Positions 1 to 6,837 of a stretch of 28,728 bases of DNA are shown in pieces (the stretch's first letter is position 1; the number at the start of each line of letters is the position of its first letter). The DNA is from Penumbrarchaeum sp964445525 (GTDB taxonomy: Archaea; Thermoplasmatota; Penumbrarchaeia; Penumbrarchaeales; Penumbrarchaeaceae). The translations under genes and the position numbers were made by a program. Under the pieces are notes generated by a model. It was not told the origin of the DNA. It made no database searches and saw nothing but the letters and a program-made list of their open reading frames with translations. Location of the stretch: assembly GCA_964445525.1 (NCBI GenBank), contig CAYULA010000046.1:1-28728 (forward strand), given 5' to 3'.

Positions 1-3
1 TTT

Positions 4-29
4 TTTCACATAATAAAACCTGTGTGAAA
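4..29 (+). promoter_or_regulatory. Inverted repeat flanking a TATA-like box
   Basis: The arms TTTCACA (4-10) and TGTGAAA (23-29) are perfect reverse complements separated by 12 bases. The spacer carries TAATAAAA (11-18), which resembles an archaeal TATA element. A palindrome straddling a TATA box is a common layout for an archaeal repressor operator. What it would control is unclear: a start about 25 bases downstream would lead into the GC-rich island and then uL3. The left part of this region is cut by the window edge. Confidence 0.3.
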
Positions 30-70
30 CAGAGCGATACATTCGGAACTACTGTATTTTGAGGTAAGTA

Positions 71-78
71 TTTATATC
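71..78 (+). promoter_or_regulatory. TATA-like box before the GC-rich island
   Basis: TTTATATC lies about 20 to 30 bases upstream of a GC-rich, hairpin-rich stretch, which fits archaeal TATA-to-start spacing for a transcript beginning near 95-105. This is a sequence-only guess; A/T-rich boxes occur by chance in intergenic DNA. Confidence 0.3.
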
Positions 79-87
79 ACTTCTTTT

Positions 88-232
88 ATGGCCGGTCGCC
101 CAAGCGCAAAGAGGCCCTCCGGCCAAACGTCAAGGGCAACCCGTCGGGACCCTGTGAACGGAGAGACTTCCCCTTGAGGGGGATATTTGTTGGCTCCGAT
201 GACGACGTAACGGTCGGATAGGCGTAGGAGCG
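88..232 (+). ncRNA. Candidate structured RNA or leader upstream of uL3
   Basis: This is a GC-rich island between A/T-rich flanks. Several hairpins can be drawn: GGCCGG (90-95) with CCGGCC (119-124); AGGG (133-136) with CCCT (150-153), enclosing CCC/GGG (140-142/146-148); CCCC (170-173) with GGGG (178-181) around a TTGA loop; and TCCGA (195-199) with TCGGA (214-218). An alternative long-range pair is ACGTC (127-131) with GACGT (204-208). Open frames here are short and use CGN arginine codons, unlike the AGG/AGA genes of the rest of the window, so a protein gene is unlikely. I do not recognise tRNA, 5S, SRP or RNase P RNA signatures. It may be an independent small RNA or a 5' leader. The strand is inferred from the upstream TATA-like box. 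Confidence 0.33.
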
Positions 233-239
233 CTATATT
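233..239 (+). promoter_or_regulatory. TATA-like box, likely promoter of the ribosomal protein operon
   Basis: CTATATTC sits 59 to 66 bases before the uL3 start codon, so transcription would begin near 260-266 and leave a leader of about 35 bases containing the GGAGG site (288-292). An 8-pair RNA-type hairpin (240-247 with 251-258, loop ATT, one G-U pair) lies between the box and the predicted start. If transcription begins further upstream, that hairpin would be part of the leader. Confidence 0.4.
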
Positions 240-298
240 CTGCGTGCATTGCATGCAGGGTCAGCTCCGCAAGAAACCAAAGGACTCGGAGGTATAAG

Positions 299-1297
299 AT
301 GCCTAAATCACACAAGCCGAGAAGAGGTTCCATGGCCCATTCACCAAGGAAGAGGGCAAAGAGGGAGACACCGGTGGTTAAGCACTGGCCAGACAATGGC
401 GGGTCGGAACCCAGGATACAGGGCTTCGCAGGATACAAGGCCGGCATGACCCATGCCTTCATCACGGACTTCAGACCAACTTCCACCACCTCCGGACAGG
501 AGGTAATGGTTCCTGTGACCGTTGTAGAGGTCCCGCCGATGAAAATCGTCGGCATAAGGCTCTACGAGGACAGCCCGTACGGAATGAACACAAAGAAAGA
601 GGTATGGGCGGCAAACCTCGAAAAAGAGCTGATAAGGACCCTCCCCGTTCCGGGAAAGGGATACAAGCCAGACCTCGATTCCCTGGTGGATGAAAACGTG
701 GACGAGGTCAGGGTGATCATGCATTCAAAACCATTTGACGTCGATTCCATCCCCAAGAAGAAACCGGAGATAATGGAGATGAGGGTCGGCGGGGGCTCCA
801 TAAAAAACAGGATAGAATATGCAAAGGGACTCCTCGGGAAGGATGTTGACTTCAACGAGTTCCAGGTGGAGGGGGCCATGGTGGATATCATAGCCGTCAC
901 CAAAGGCAAGGGCTTCCAGGGACTGAACAAGAGGTTCGGTGTGAAGCTCCTAACCCACAAGAATTCCAAGCACAGGAGAATGATCGGGACACAGGGCCCA
1001 TGGCATCCGGCATGGATCATGTCAACGGTACCCAACTCCGGGCAGATGGGCTATCATAAGAGAACAGAGTACAACAAGAGGATACTGAAGGTTGGAAAGG
1101 ATCCTTCCGAGATCAACCCCAAGGGCGGTTTCATCCATTACGGTAACATCAAGAACGGATACGTACTGATACACGGGTCGATACCCGGGATAACAAAGAG
1201 GCTTATCCGTTTCAGGGATCCGGTAAGAAGGAAGGGAGTGGAGACGACCTCTCCGGAGATAACCTACGTAAGCACAGCTTCGAAGCAGGGTAAGTGA
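299..1297 (+). CDS. rpl3: Large-subunit ribosomal protein uL3
   Basis: uL3 binds 23S rRNA near the peptidyl-transferase centre and is one of the earliest proteins to assemble on the large subunit. The 332-residue product has the normal archaeal length. The N-terminus (MPKSHKPRRGSMAHSPRKRA) is the typical basic start, and the conserved stretch with GPWHP followed by STVPNSGQMGYH at about residues 233-255 is the rRNA-contacting loop region. The ATG is preceded by GGAGGT six bases upstream. It is the first gene of the operon, and uL4 starts 10 bases after its stop. A gene for uS10 is not present upstream within the window, which is normal for archaea. Identification is firm. Confidence 0.97.
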   Translation: MPKSHKPRRGSMAHSPRKRAKRETPVVKHWPDNGGSEPRIQGFAGYKAGMTHAFITDFRPTSTTSGQEVMVPVTVVEVPPMKIVGIRLYEDSPYGMNTKKEVWAANLEKELIRTLPVPGKGYKPDLDSLVDENVDEVRVIMHSKPFDVDSIPKKKPEIMEMRVGGGSIKNRIEYAKGLLGKDVDFNEFQVEGAMVDIIAVTKGKGFQGLNKRFGVKLLTHKNSKHRRMIGTQGPWHPAWIMSTVPNSGQMGYHKRTEYNKRILKVGKDPSEINPKGGFIHYGNIKNGYVLIHGSIPGITKRLIRFRDPVRRKGVETTSPEITYVSTASKQGK

Positions 1298-1307
1298 GGC
1301 GATCCAG

Positions 1308-2120
1308 ATGGCAGATAAAAAGGTAAAGAGGACGGTTCCGAAGAAGGTCCCCACCGCAGGATCGATCAACGTATACGGACTGGACGGAAAGGTAAAGGGA
1401 AAATTGAACCTCCCCCGGGTCTTCACCACTCCGTTCAGGCCCGACCTTATAAGGAGAGCCGTTGTATCGGCCCAGGCCAACAGGCGACAGAGTTACGGTC
1501 CTTCCCCGGTTGCCGGAATGAGGCATTCCGTATCCACCTGGGGAAAAGGAAGAGGGGTTGCAAGAGTTCAGAGGCTGGCCCAGGGAAGAACGGGAGCCGA
1601 ATCCCCCAATAATGTTGGCGGAAGGAGAGCTCATCCCCCCCGGCCCGAGCATTCCTTTGATAAGAAGATCAACAGGAAGGAGAGGAACTTTGCCAGGGCA
1701 TCGGCGCTGGCGGCCGTCTCTGTTGAATCCACTGTCAGAGCAAGGGGACACAGGTTCAAGGAAGGACTTACACTGCCCGTTGTAATAGAGGACGGAATGG
1801 AGTCCATGGAGAGGACGGGAGATATCATAAATGTACTCGAATCCCTGGGCGTTATCGCAGATATAGAGAGGGCCCGCAAAGGAAGGCACATCAGGGCCGG
1901 AAGGGGCAAGATGAGGGGCAGAAGGTACAGACAGCCGAGGTCAATCCTTTTGGTGGCAAGCGAGGGATCACCATTACTTATCGGTGCCAGGAACCTCCCA
2001 GGTGTGAACACCACAACCCCCAAACAGATCAACACGGAAGCTCTGGCCCCGGGAGGGGACCCGGGAAGACTCGTAGTATTCACCAAGAAGGCCTTTACAT
2101 CCCTAGGAGGTGAGGCCTGA
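1308..2120 (+). CDS. rpl4: Large-subunit ribosomal protein uL4
   Basis: uL4 is a large-subunit protein whose long internal loop lines the peptide exit tunnel. The 270-residue product matches the archaeal/eukaryal L4 family in length. The tunnel loop is visible at about residues 80-125, rich in Gly and Arg (GRGVARVQRLAQGRTGAES, then GGRRAHPPRPE), followed by the conserved region with KINRKERNFARASALAA. The first 20 residues are strongly basic. The start is an ATG behind GTGAGG, and the stop codon overlaps the uL23 start by one base (TGATG arrangement), which suggests coupled translation. Confidence 0.96.
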   Translation: MADKKVKRTVPKKVPTAGSINVYGLDGKVKGKLNLPRVFTTPFRPDLIRRAVVSAQANRRQSYGPSPVAGMRHSVSTWGKGRGVARVQRLAQGRTGAESPNNVGGRRAHPPRPEHSFDKKINRKERNFARASALAAVSVESTVRARGHRFKEGLTLPVVIEDGMESMERTGDIINVLESLGVIADIERARKGRHIRAGRGKMRGRRYRQPRSILLVASEGSPLLIGARNLPGVNTTTPKQINTEALAPGGDPGRLVVFTKKAFTSLGGEA

Positions 2121-2386
2121 TGATAGAGAACATGCCCCACACCATACTCCTCCATCCCTACGTCACAGAAAAAACACTAAACCTGATGGAGACCCACAAC
2201 TCCCTGATGTTCGTTGTCAAGGAGGGGGCGACCAAGAAGGATATCAAGGAAGCCTTCGAGGAGCTCTTCGAGGTAAAGGTGGACAGGGTAAACGTCAAGC
2301 ATACCCGGTTCGGAAAGCAGGCGATAATCAAACTTTCCAAGGAATTCAAGGCCGATGATGTCGGAATGAGGATAGGAATATTCTGA
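2120..2386 (+). CDS. rpl23: Large-subunit ribosomal protein uL23
   Basis: uL23 sits at the rim of the peptide exit tunnel and is a docking point for the signal recognition particle and the Sec translocon. The 88-residue product has the usual archaeal size. It opens with the conserved HPYVTEKTLNLME element and continues with FVVKEGATKKDIKEAFEELF, the alpha/beta core of the family. The start shares a base with the uL4 stop and has AGGAGGTGAGG upstream (2106-2115). Its partner secY is at the far end of the same cluster. Confidence 0.96.
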   Translation: MIENMPHTILLHPYVTEKTLNLMETHNSLMFVVKEGATKKDIKEAFEELFEVKVDRVNVKHTRFGKQAIIKLSKEFKADDVGMRIGIF

Positions 2387-2396
2387 GGGGATGAAC

Positions 2397-3116
2397 ATGG
2401 GTAAAAGGATAATCAGCAGAAGAAGAGGAAAGGGGACCACCGTATACAGGTCCCCCAGTCACAAGCACCTTACACCGGCCGTTCTTCCCAAACTCAAGGC
2501 GGGGAGGGGAAGAGTGGTGGACCTTGTTCACGATCCGGGCCATAGTGCGCCCATGGCAAAGATGCTCTGGAACGATGGCAGGGTAAGATACATGATCGCA
2601 CCCGAAGGAATGAGGGTGGGCCAGGAGGTTCTCATGGGCGACAACGCTCCTGTCAAGGTCGGAAACATACTCCCCTTGAAGGAGATACCGGAGGGAACCC
2701 CGATCTACCACATCGAATCCAGGCCCCTTGACGGAGGGAAATTCGTCAGGGCCGGAGGCACCTCGGCGATTATCGTATCCAGGGGAAAGGTCGTAACCAT
2801 CCAGCTTCCTTCCGGGAGCTTCAAGAACCTTCCTGGCCAGTGCAGGGCCATAATAGGAATGGTGGGCGGCGGAGGAAGACCAGACCTGCCCTTTGCAAAG
2901 GCGGGTAAGAAGGTCCATTCCATAAGTGCCAAGGCACAGGTATACCCGACGGTTTCGGGTGTAGCCATGAGCCCCGTCAACCATCCCCACGGAGGTGGCG
3001 GCCACCAGCATGTGGGCAAGCCCAGCACCGTTTCCAGGCACGCGCCTCCGGGCCAGAAGGTGGGCAGGATGAGCCCTAAGAAGAAGGACAAGAAAAAGAA
3101 GAGGAAAGGGGCGTGA
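2397..3116 (+). CDS. rpl2: Large-subunit ribosomal protein uL2
   Basis: uL2 is needed for subunit association and for the architecture of the peptidyl-transferase centre. The 239-residue protein has the conserved C-terminal motif NHPHGGGGHQHVG at about residues 195-207, containing the histidine long implicated in activity, and ends in a Lys-rich tail. Two ATG codons are possible. The one at 2391 directly abuts the GAGGGG site (2385-2390), while the one at 2397 has a spacing of six bases and gives the family-typical MGKRI start, so 2397 is chosen. uS19 follows five bases after the stop. Confidence 0.95.
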   Translation: MGKRIISRRRGKGTTVYRSPSHKHLTPAVLPKLKAGRGRVVDLVHDPGHSAPMAKMLWNDGRVRYMIAPEGMRVGQEVLMGDNAPVKVGNILPLKEIPEGTPIYHIESRPLDGGKFVRAGGTSAIIVSRGKVVTIQLPSGSFKNLPGQCRAIIGMVGGGGRPDLPFAKAGKKVHSISAKAQVYPTVSGVAMSPVNHPHGGGGHQHVGKPSTVSRHAPPGQKVGRMSPKKKDKKKKRKGA

Positions 3117-3121
3117 TCTAG

Positions 3122-3577
3122 ATGGCAAAGGGAAAGACTACCCCAAAAGCGGCAAGAAGGAAGGCAAGGAAGCTCAAGGGCAGGATCGCTGCCAAGAAGA
3201 AGAAGGAGTTCCTCTACAGGGGTAAATCCCTGGAGGAAGTCCAGAAGATGTCTCTGGACGAATTCATCGAGCTTCTGCCCGCAAGGGCCAGAAGGACCGT
3301 CACAAGGGGTATGATGGACAAGAATCCAAGGTTCTTCAGGCATCTGGACAGGGGCGACGGGGTCATAAAGACCCATTCAAGGGAGCTTGTAGTGCTCCCG
3401 TCGATGATCTCCAAGACCATCTCCATACACGACGGTAAGTCCTTCGTGGACGTACCGGTTACCATCGAGATGGTGGGTCACAAGATCGGTGAGTTCGCTC
3501 CCACCAGAAAGACTACCAAACACACCGGAGTGGGCGTCGGTGCAACCAGATCGTCCAAGTACATGCCGCTCAAGTGA
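3122..3577 (+). CDS. rps19: Small-subunit ribosomal protein uS19
   Basis: uS19 lies in the head of the small subunit near the A-site tRNA. The 151-residue length is that of the archaeal/eukaryal form, which has a basic N-terminal part (GKTTPKAARRKARKLKGR here) absent from bacterial S19. The family signature is visible at the C-terminus as KHTGVGVGATRSSKYMPLK, and the core carries GMMDKNPRFFRHLDR and IKTHSRELVVLPSM. The start ATG follows a GTGAT element that overlaps the uL2 stop. The uL22 gene begins immediately downstream. Confidence 0.96.
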   Translation: MAKGKTTPKAARRKARKLKGRIAAKKKKEFLYRGKSLEEVQKMSLDEFIELLPARARRTVTRGMMDKNPRFFRHLDRGDGVIKTHSRELVVLPSMISKTISIHDGKSFVDVPVTIEMVGHKIGEFAPTRKTTKHTGVGVGATRSSKYMPLK

Positions 3578-3585
3578 GGGATCAT

Positions 3586-4050
3586 ATGAGATACTCGAGG
3601 GATTCGGATCCGGACACATCCGCAAGGGCCCAGGCTCTTGAGGTCAACATCTCCCCCAAGCACTCCGTTGAGATCTGCAGGGAGATAAGGGGAATGGAGC
3701 TCCAGAGCGCCAAGGAATACCTGGAGGAGGTTATCAGCCTCAGGAGGGCGGTCCCCTTCAAGAGGCACAACCGCTGCGTTCCCCACAGGAAGGGGACAGG
3801 CTTCGGCCCGGGAAGGTATCCTCAGAAGGCAGCCTCAAAGATTTTGAAGCTCCTGGAGGACTGCGAGGCCAATGCGGAATACAGCGGTCTCAATACCGAC
3901 GTGTTGAGGATAACTCACATAGCCTCCCACAAGGGAAGGGTATACAGGGGATGGATGCCCAGGGCCCACGGGAGGGCCACGGACTGGGACACCTACACGG
4001 TAAATCTCGAAGTCATACTCGAAGAAATGGAGGAAGAAGATGGCCAGTGA
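3586..4050 (+). CDS. rpl22: Large-subunit ribosomal protein uL22
   Basis: uL22 contributes a beta-hairpin to the wall of the peptide exit tunnel. The 154-residue product shows the family landmarks: an N-terminal YSRDSDPDTSARAQALEVN segment, the helical core, and the C-terminal hairpin with KGRVYRGWMPRAHGRATDW. A GTG at 3574 overlapping the uS19 stop is also in frame, but the ATG at 3586 has the GTGAGGG site just upstream at a better spacing and is chosen. The last 11 bases overlap the uS3 start. Confidence 0.95.
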   Translation: MRYSRDSDPDTSARAQALEVNISPKHSVEICREIRGMELQSAKEYLEEVISLRRAVPFKRHNRCVPHRKGTGFGPGRYPQKAASKILKLLEDCEANAEYSGLNTDVLRITHIASHKGRVYRGWMPRAHGRATDWDTYTVNLEVILEEMEEEDGQ

Positions 4051-5029
4051 AAGGAAGTTCATAAACGAGAATATCAGAAGGGTCCTCCTGAAGGAATACT
4101 TCAAGGGAGAGACGGAGATGGCCGGCTTCGGCGGCATCGACATCCAGAGGACCCCCATGGGAACCAGGGTTACCCTAATTGTGGAAAGGCCCGGCATGGT
4201 CATCGGAAGAAAGGGAGCCAAGATCAAGGAGCTTACAAGGACCGTTTCGGAGAAGTACGGCTTCGACAATCCCCAGATAGAGGTACAGGAGTGCAGGAAC
4301 AGCGCCAAGAACTCACAGATCATGGCACAGAAGCTCGCCCTGGCCCTCGAGAGAGGCTGGCATTTCAGGAGGGCGGGACATTCCACACTCAGAAGGATAA
4401 TGGACACCGATGTCAAGGGCTGCCAGGTCAAGCTTTGCGGCAAGCTCACCGGGCAGAGGCATAGAACAGAGAAGTTCAAGTGGGGCCACATAAAGTTCTG
4501 CGGGGAACCGGCAATAACAACCATGGACCGCGGTTATGCCATCGCAAAGAAGAAGCTCGGTCTCATCGGGGTTTCGGTTGACATCATGAAGAGCGACGCC
4601 CAGCTCCCCGACGAGGTAATAATCCACGACCTCCCCGAACTGAGAGAGGTCGCAGATATCAAGGAAGAGAAACCCGAATCCGAGGATTCCGCCGAAGAAA
4701 AAGAGGATGAGGAAACCGATGAGGAAAAGGTTGAGGATGACAAAGAGGAGAAGGCGGAAAAGAAAGATATCTCTGATGAGGCCAAATCCGAAAAAGAGGA
4801 TGTGAAAAAAGAAGCATCCACATCCAAGAGGAAGGCCAAAAAGGAGCAGAAGAAGGAAGTAAAGAAAGAGGAGAAAAAAGAGGAGAAGAAGGAGGCTGAA
4901 ACTGTGGAAAAAACCCCAGAAGAAACTCCTGAAAAAGAAAAGAAGGAAACCTCCGCTTCCGCTCCGGAAGAATCCTCCAAATCCGATGATGATGATAAAA
5001 AGGAAGAAGAAAAGGACGGGGGTGAGTAG
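4040..5029 (+). CDS. rps3: Small-subunit ribosomal protein uS3 with a long charged tail
   Basis: uS3 forms part of the mRNA entry channel. Residues 1-205 are the normal protein: a KH type 2 domain with the RNA-binding loop IGRKG at residues 55-59, and a C-terminal domain containing LCGKLTGQRHRTEKFKWG. From about residue 207 to 329 the protein is a low-complexity tail made almost entirely of Lys, Glu, Asp, Ser and Ala, predicted disordered or helical. The tail prefers GAA and AAA codons, whereas the core prefers GAG and AAG, so its base composition departs from its own gene. Acidic S3 tails are known in haloarchaea, so the tail is not proof of novelty. The reading frame is continuous and ends in TAG next to the uL29 start. 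Confidence 0.95.
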   Translation: MASERKFINENIRRVLLKEYFKGETEMAGFGGIDIQRTPMGTRVTLIVERPGMVIGRKGAKIKELTRTVSEKYGFDNPQIEVQECRNSAKNSQIMAQKLALALERGWHFRRAGHSTLRRIMDTDVKGCQVKLCGKLTGQRHRTEKFKWGHIKFCGEPAITTMDRGYAIAKKKLGLIGVSVDIMKSDAQLPDEVIIHDLPELREVADIKEEKPESEDSAEEKEDEETDEEKVEDDKEEKAEKKDISDEAKSEKEDVKKEASTSKRKAKKEQKKEVKKEEKKEEKKEAETVEKTPEETPEKEKKETSASAPEESSKSDDDDKKEEEKDGGE

Positions 5030-5031
5030 TT

Positions 5032-5235
5032 TTGCCGCTTCTTCGTCTTCCGGAGATAAGGAACATGAATCCCGACGAGAGGTCGGTCAAGATGAAGGAA
5101 CTTCGCGATGAACTGATGAGGGAGAGGGGAGTGTCCGCCATGGGCGGAGCACCACCCAATCCGGGAAAGATCAAAGCCCTCAGGATCAACATAGCCAGGA
5201 TGGCGACGATCATGAGGGAGGAGGGAGAACTTTAA
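5032..5235 (+). CDS. rpl29: Large-subunit ribosomal protein uL29 (TTG start)
   Basis: uL29 is a small helical hairpin protein near the tunnel exit. The 67-residue product has the expected size and motifs, including IRNMNPDERSVKMKELRDEL and a C-terminal helix with NPGKIKALRINIARM. The start is TTG at 5032, supported by a GGTGAG site at 5021-5026 overlapping the uS3 end; an internal ATG would remove the first helix. Its stop codon TAA shares its last base with the aIF1 ATG. Confidence 0.93.
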   Translation: MPLLRLPEIRNMNPDERSVKMKELRDELMRERGVSAMGGAPPNPGKIKALRINIARMATIMREEGEL

Positions 5236-5534
5236 TGGCAGAGATCTGCAGCGTCTGCGGTCTTCCGAAGGAACTCTGTGCATGCGAGGACATAGCCAGG
5301 GAGCAGCAGGATATCAGAATAGCCACCACCAAGAGGAGGTACGGCAAGGTGGTGACAATCATATCGGGTATAGATCCCACGGACATCGATCTGGATGATC
5401 TCGCCCGCTTCCTGAAGAACAAATGCGCTGCCGGTGGCACCGTCAAGGACGGCATCATCGAGCTACAGGGCGACCACAAGAAGAAGGCTTTATTGGCGCT
5501 CAAAGAGAAAGGCTATACGAACATTTCCGAGTGA
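5235..5534 (+). CDS. Translation initiation factor aIF1 (SUI1 family)
   Basis: aIF1 binds the small subunit near the P site and enforces accurate start-codon choice. The 99-residue product has the two parts of archaeal SUI1 proteins: an N-terminal cysteine cluster (C5, C8, C15, C17, in ICSVCGLPKELCAC), likely binding zinc, and a SUI1 fold with RYGKVVTIISGID and a Gly-rich CAAGGTVKDGIIELQGDHK segment. Its position between uL29 and the RNase P protein gene is the standard euryarchaeal arrangement. The start ATG overlaps the uL29 stop by one base, so it is almost certainly co-translated. Confidence 0.95.
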   Translation: MAEICSVCGLPKELCACEDIAREQQDIRIATTKRRYGKVVTIISGIDPTDIDLDDLARFLKNKCAAGGTVKDGIIELQGDHKKKALLALKEKGYTNISE

Positions 5535-5539
5535 GGAGG

Positions 5540-5884
5540 ATGAAAGAAAGAAGAAATGCCAGGATCGGAAACATACTGCTCAAAGAGCTCATCGGAACCC
5601 GAATGAGGGTACTTGAACACACGGATCCCGGTCTGTCCGGGAGAGAGGGTGTCATAATCGATGAGACCATGGGAACGTTTCTGATCGACGAGGAGGGATC
5701 GAGAAGGATCATATCCAAGAAAGGCGGAAGGTTCAGGTTATGGGACCCGGATGATTCCTCGGCCGCAGTGGATGTTTGCGGCGGGGAAATCCTGTTCAGG
5801 CCCGAGGACCGCAACAAGAAGCTGGAAAGAAGGAAACTCCCCAAGAAGAAAACGATCCCCGGCATGAAGAAAGACTCCTCTTGA
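5540..5884 (+). CDS. rnp1: Ribonuclease P protein component 1 (p29/Rpp29)
   Basis: This is the archaeal homologue of eukaryotic Pop4/Rpp29, a Sm-like subunit that, with Rpp21, supports the RNase P RNA in removing tRNA 5' leaders. The 114-residue product has the signature LSGREGVIIDETMGTFLID followed by the basic strand region with RRIISKKGGRFRLW. The open frame extends upstream, but the ATG at 5540 has GTGAGGAGG directly in front of it, overlapping the aIF1 stop, and gives the correct family length. It lies in the position seen in many euryarchaeal ribosomal operons. Confidence 0.92.
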   Translation: MKERRNARIGNILLKELIGTRMRVLEHTDPGLSGREGVIIDETMGTFLIDEEGSRRIISKKGGRFRLWDPDDSSAAVDVCGGEILFRPEDRNKKLERRKLPKKKTIPGMKKDSS

Positions 5885-5916
5885 AGATCAACAAAAAACC
5901 GAAAAAGGTGGTAAGG

Positions 5917-6426
5917 ATGGCAGAAAAGGGTGATGAGGCTCCGGAGCCCAAGAGACAACCGAAGGCATCGGAGGCGAAGAAGGTCACGAAAAAGACCGAG
6001 GCGGCCGCGGACATAGACACAGTCCAGGGGAAGAAGACACTTCCCGTAAAGAGGAAAACCGTGGGCAAGAAACCGGTGGTAAGGTCAAAGAAAGTTAGGA
6101 AGGCCGCACACAGGGACCTGGGGATCGATATCGATGCTCCCGCCAAGAGCTGCGAGGATGAGAACTGCCCGTTCCACGGAAAATTATCCGTAAGGGGCAT
6201 AATCCTCGATGTCCAGGTAGTCAACATGAAGATGGATAATACAGTGGTTGTGATGAGGGAGAGAAGGCACAGGATCGAGAAATACCAGAGATTCGAGAAG
6301 AGGTCATCGAGATACCTCGCCCATCTGCCTCCCTGCATGGACGTTCACGTTGGCGACATGGTCAAGGTAATGGAGTGCCGACCGCTGTCAAAGAACACCA
6401 ACATGGTGGTTTTGGGGAGGATTTGA
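5917..6426 (+). CDS. rps17: Small-subunit ribosomal protein uS17 with an N-terminal extension
   Basis: uS17 is a primary 16S rRNA-binding protein with an OB fold. The core begins at about residue 66 (HRDLGIDIDAPAKSCEDENC) and carries the archaeal CPFHGKLSVRG motif and the C-terminal VHVGDMVKVMECRPLSK region. Before it are about 65 Lys/Ala/Glu-rich residues that most archaeal S17 proteins (about 105-115 residues) lack; this one has 169. The ATG at 5917 follows AAAGGTGG at five bases. The open frame continues upstream without a good initiation site, so a still longer protein is unlikely. The extension is probably disordered and rRNA-binding. Confidence 0.94.
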   Translation: MAEKGDEAPEPKRQPKASEAKKVTKKTEAAADIDTVQGKKTLPVKRKTVGKKPVVRSKKVRKAAHRDLGIDIDAPAKSCEDENCPFHGKLSVRGIILDVQVVNMKMDNTVVVMRERRHRIEKYQRFEKRSSRYLAHLPPCMDVHVGDMVKVMECRPLSKNTNMVVLGRI

Positions 6427-6427
6427 A

Positions 6428-6826
6428 TTGAAGGGACTTGCAGGGGTTCAAACGAGAGGTCTCCAGATCGGCTCAAAGGTGGACTGTGTTGACAACACCG
6501 GAGCCAAGGTAGTGGAGATCGTTCAGGTGCTGAAATACCGCGGCACCAAGAGAAGGATCCCTTCCGCAGGGATCGGGGACATAGTTCTGGTCAGCGTGAA
6601 AAAGGGCACGCCGGAGCTAAGGAAGCAGTTGATACCTGCTGTCATCGTCAGGCAGAAGAGACCCTTCAGGAGACCCGACGGCGTGATGGTATCCTTCGAG
6701 GACAATGCTCTCGTTCTCACCACCAAAACGGGCGAGACAAAGGGATCCGACATCAAGGGACCCGTTGCAAAGGAGGCTGCGGAGCGGTTTTCAAGGATAG
6801 CCGCCACCGCTTCAACGATAGTATAG
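6428..6826 (+). CDS. rpl14: Large-subunit ribosomal protein uL14 (TTG start)
   Basis: uL14 is a beta-barrel protein at the subunit interface, next to the factor-binding site. The 132-residue product has the classical features: VDCVDNTGAKVVEIVQV near the N-terminus, KYRGTKRRIPSAGIGDIVLV, and IVRQKRPFRRPDG. The start is TTG at 6428, with GGAGG seven bases upstream (6416-6420) inside the end of the uS17 gene. The next ATG lies far inside the conserved fold, so the TTG is required. The gene ends in TAG. Confidence 0.95.
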   Translation: MKGLAGVQTRGLQIGSKVDCVDNTGAKVVEIVQVLKYRGTKRRIPSAGIGDIVLVSVKKGTPELRKQLIPAVIVRQKRPFRRPDGVMVSFEDNALVLTTKTGETKGSDIKGPVAKEAAERFSRIAATASTIV

Positions 6827-6837
6827 GAGGAATGAAT

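Noticed and set aside
88..177. Plus-strand 29-codon frame starting ATGGCC in the upstream island
   Set aside because: No Shine-Dalgarno site, the start would lie upstream of the expected transcript start, and it also uses CGN arginine codons.
72..254. Minus-strand frame of 60 codons over the GC-rich island
   Set aside because: All five arginines are CGN codons although the window uses AGG/AGA, there is no ribosome site, and strong hairpins explain the composition better.
88..298. SRP RNA, RNase P RNA or tRNA in the upstream island
   Set aside because: The helix 8 signature of SRP RNA, the conserved RNase P core segments and a cloverleaf with TTC loop were looked for and not found.
4660..5026. 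A frameshift or fusion creating the uS3 tail
   Set aside because: The frame is continuous, the next gene starts right after its stop with a proper ribosome site, and charged S3 tails are known in other archaea.
4534..5283. Long minus-strand Ser/Phe-rich frame of about 250 codons opposite the uS3 tail
   Set aside because: It is the shadow of Lys/Glu-rich codons on the other strand (TTC, TCC, TCT runs), with no initiation site and a clear gene on the plus strand.
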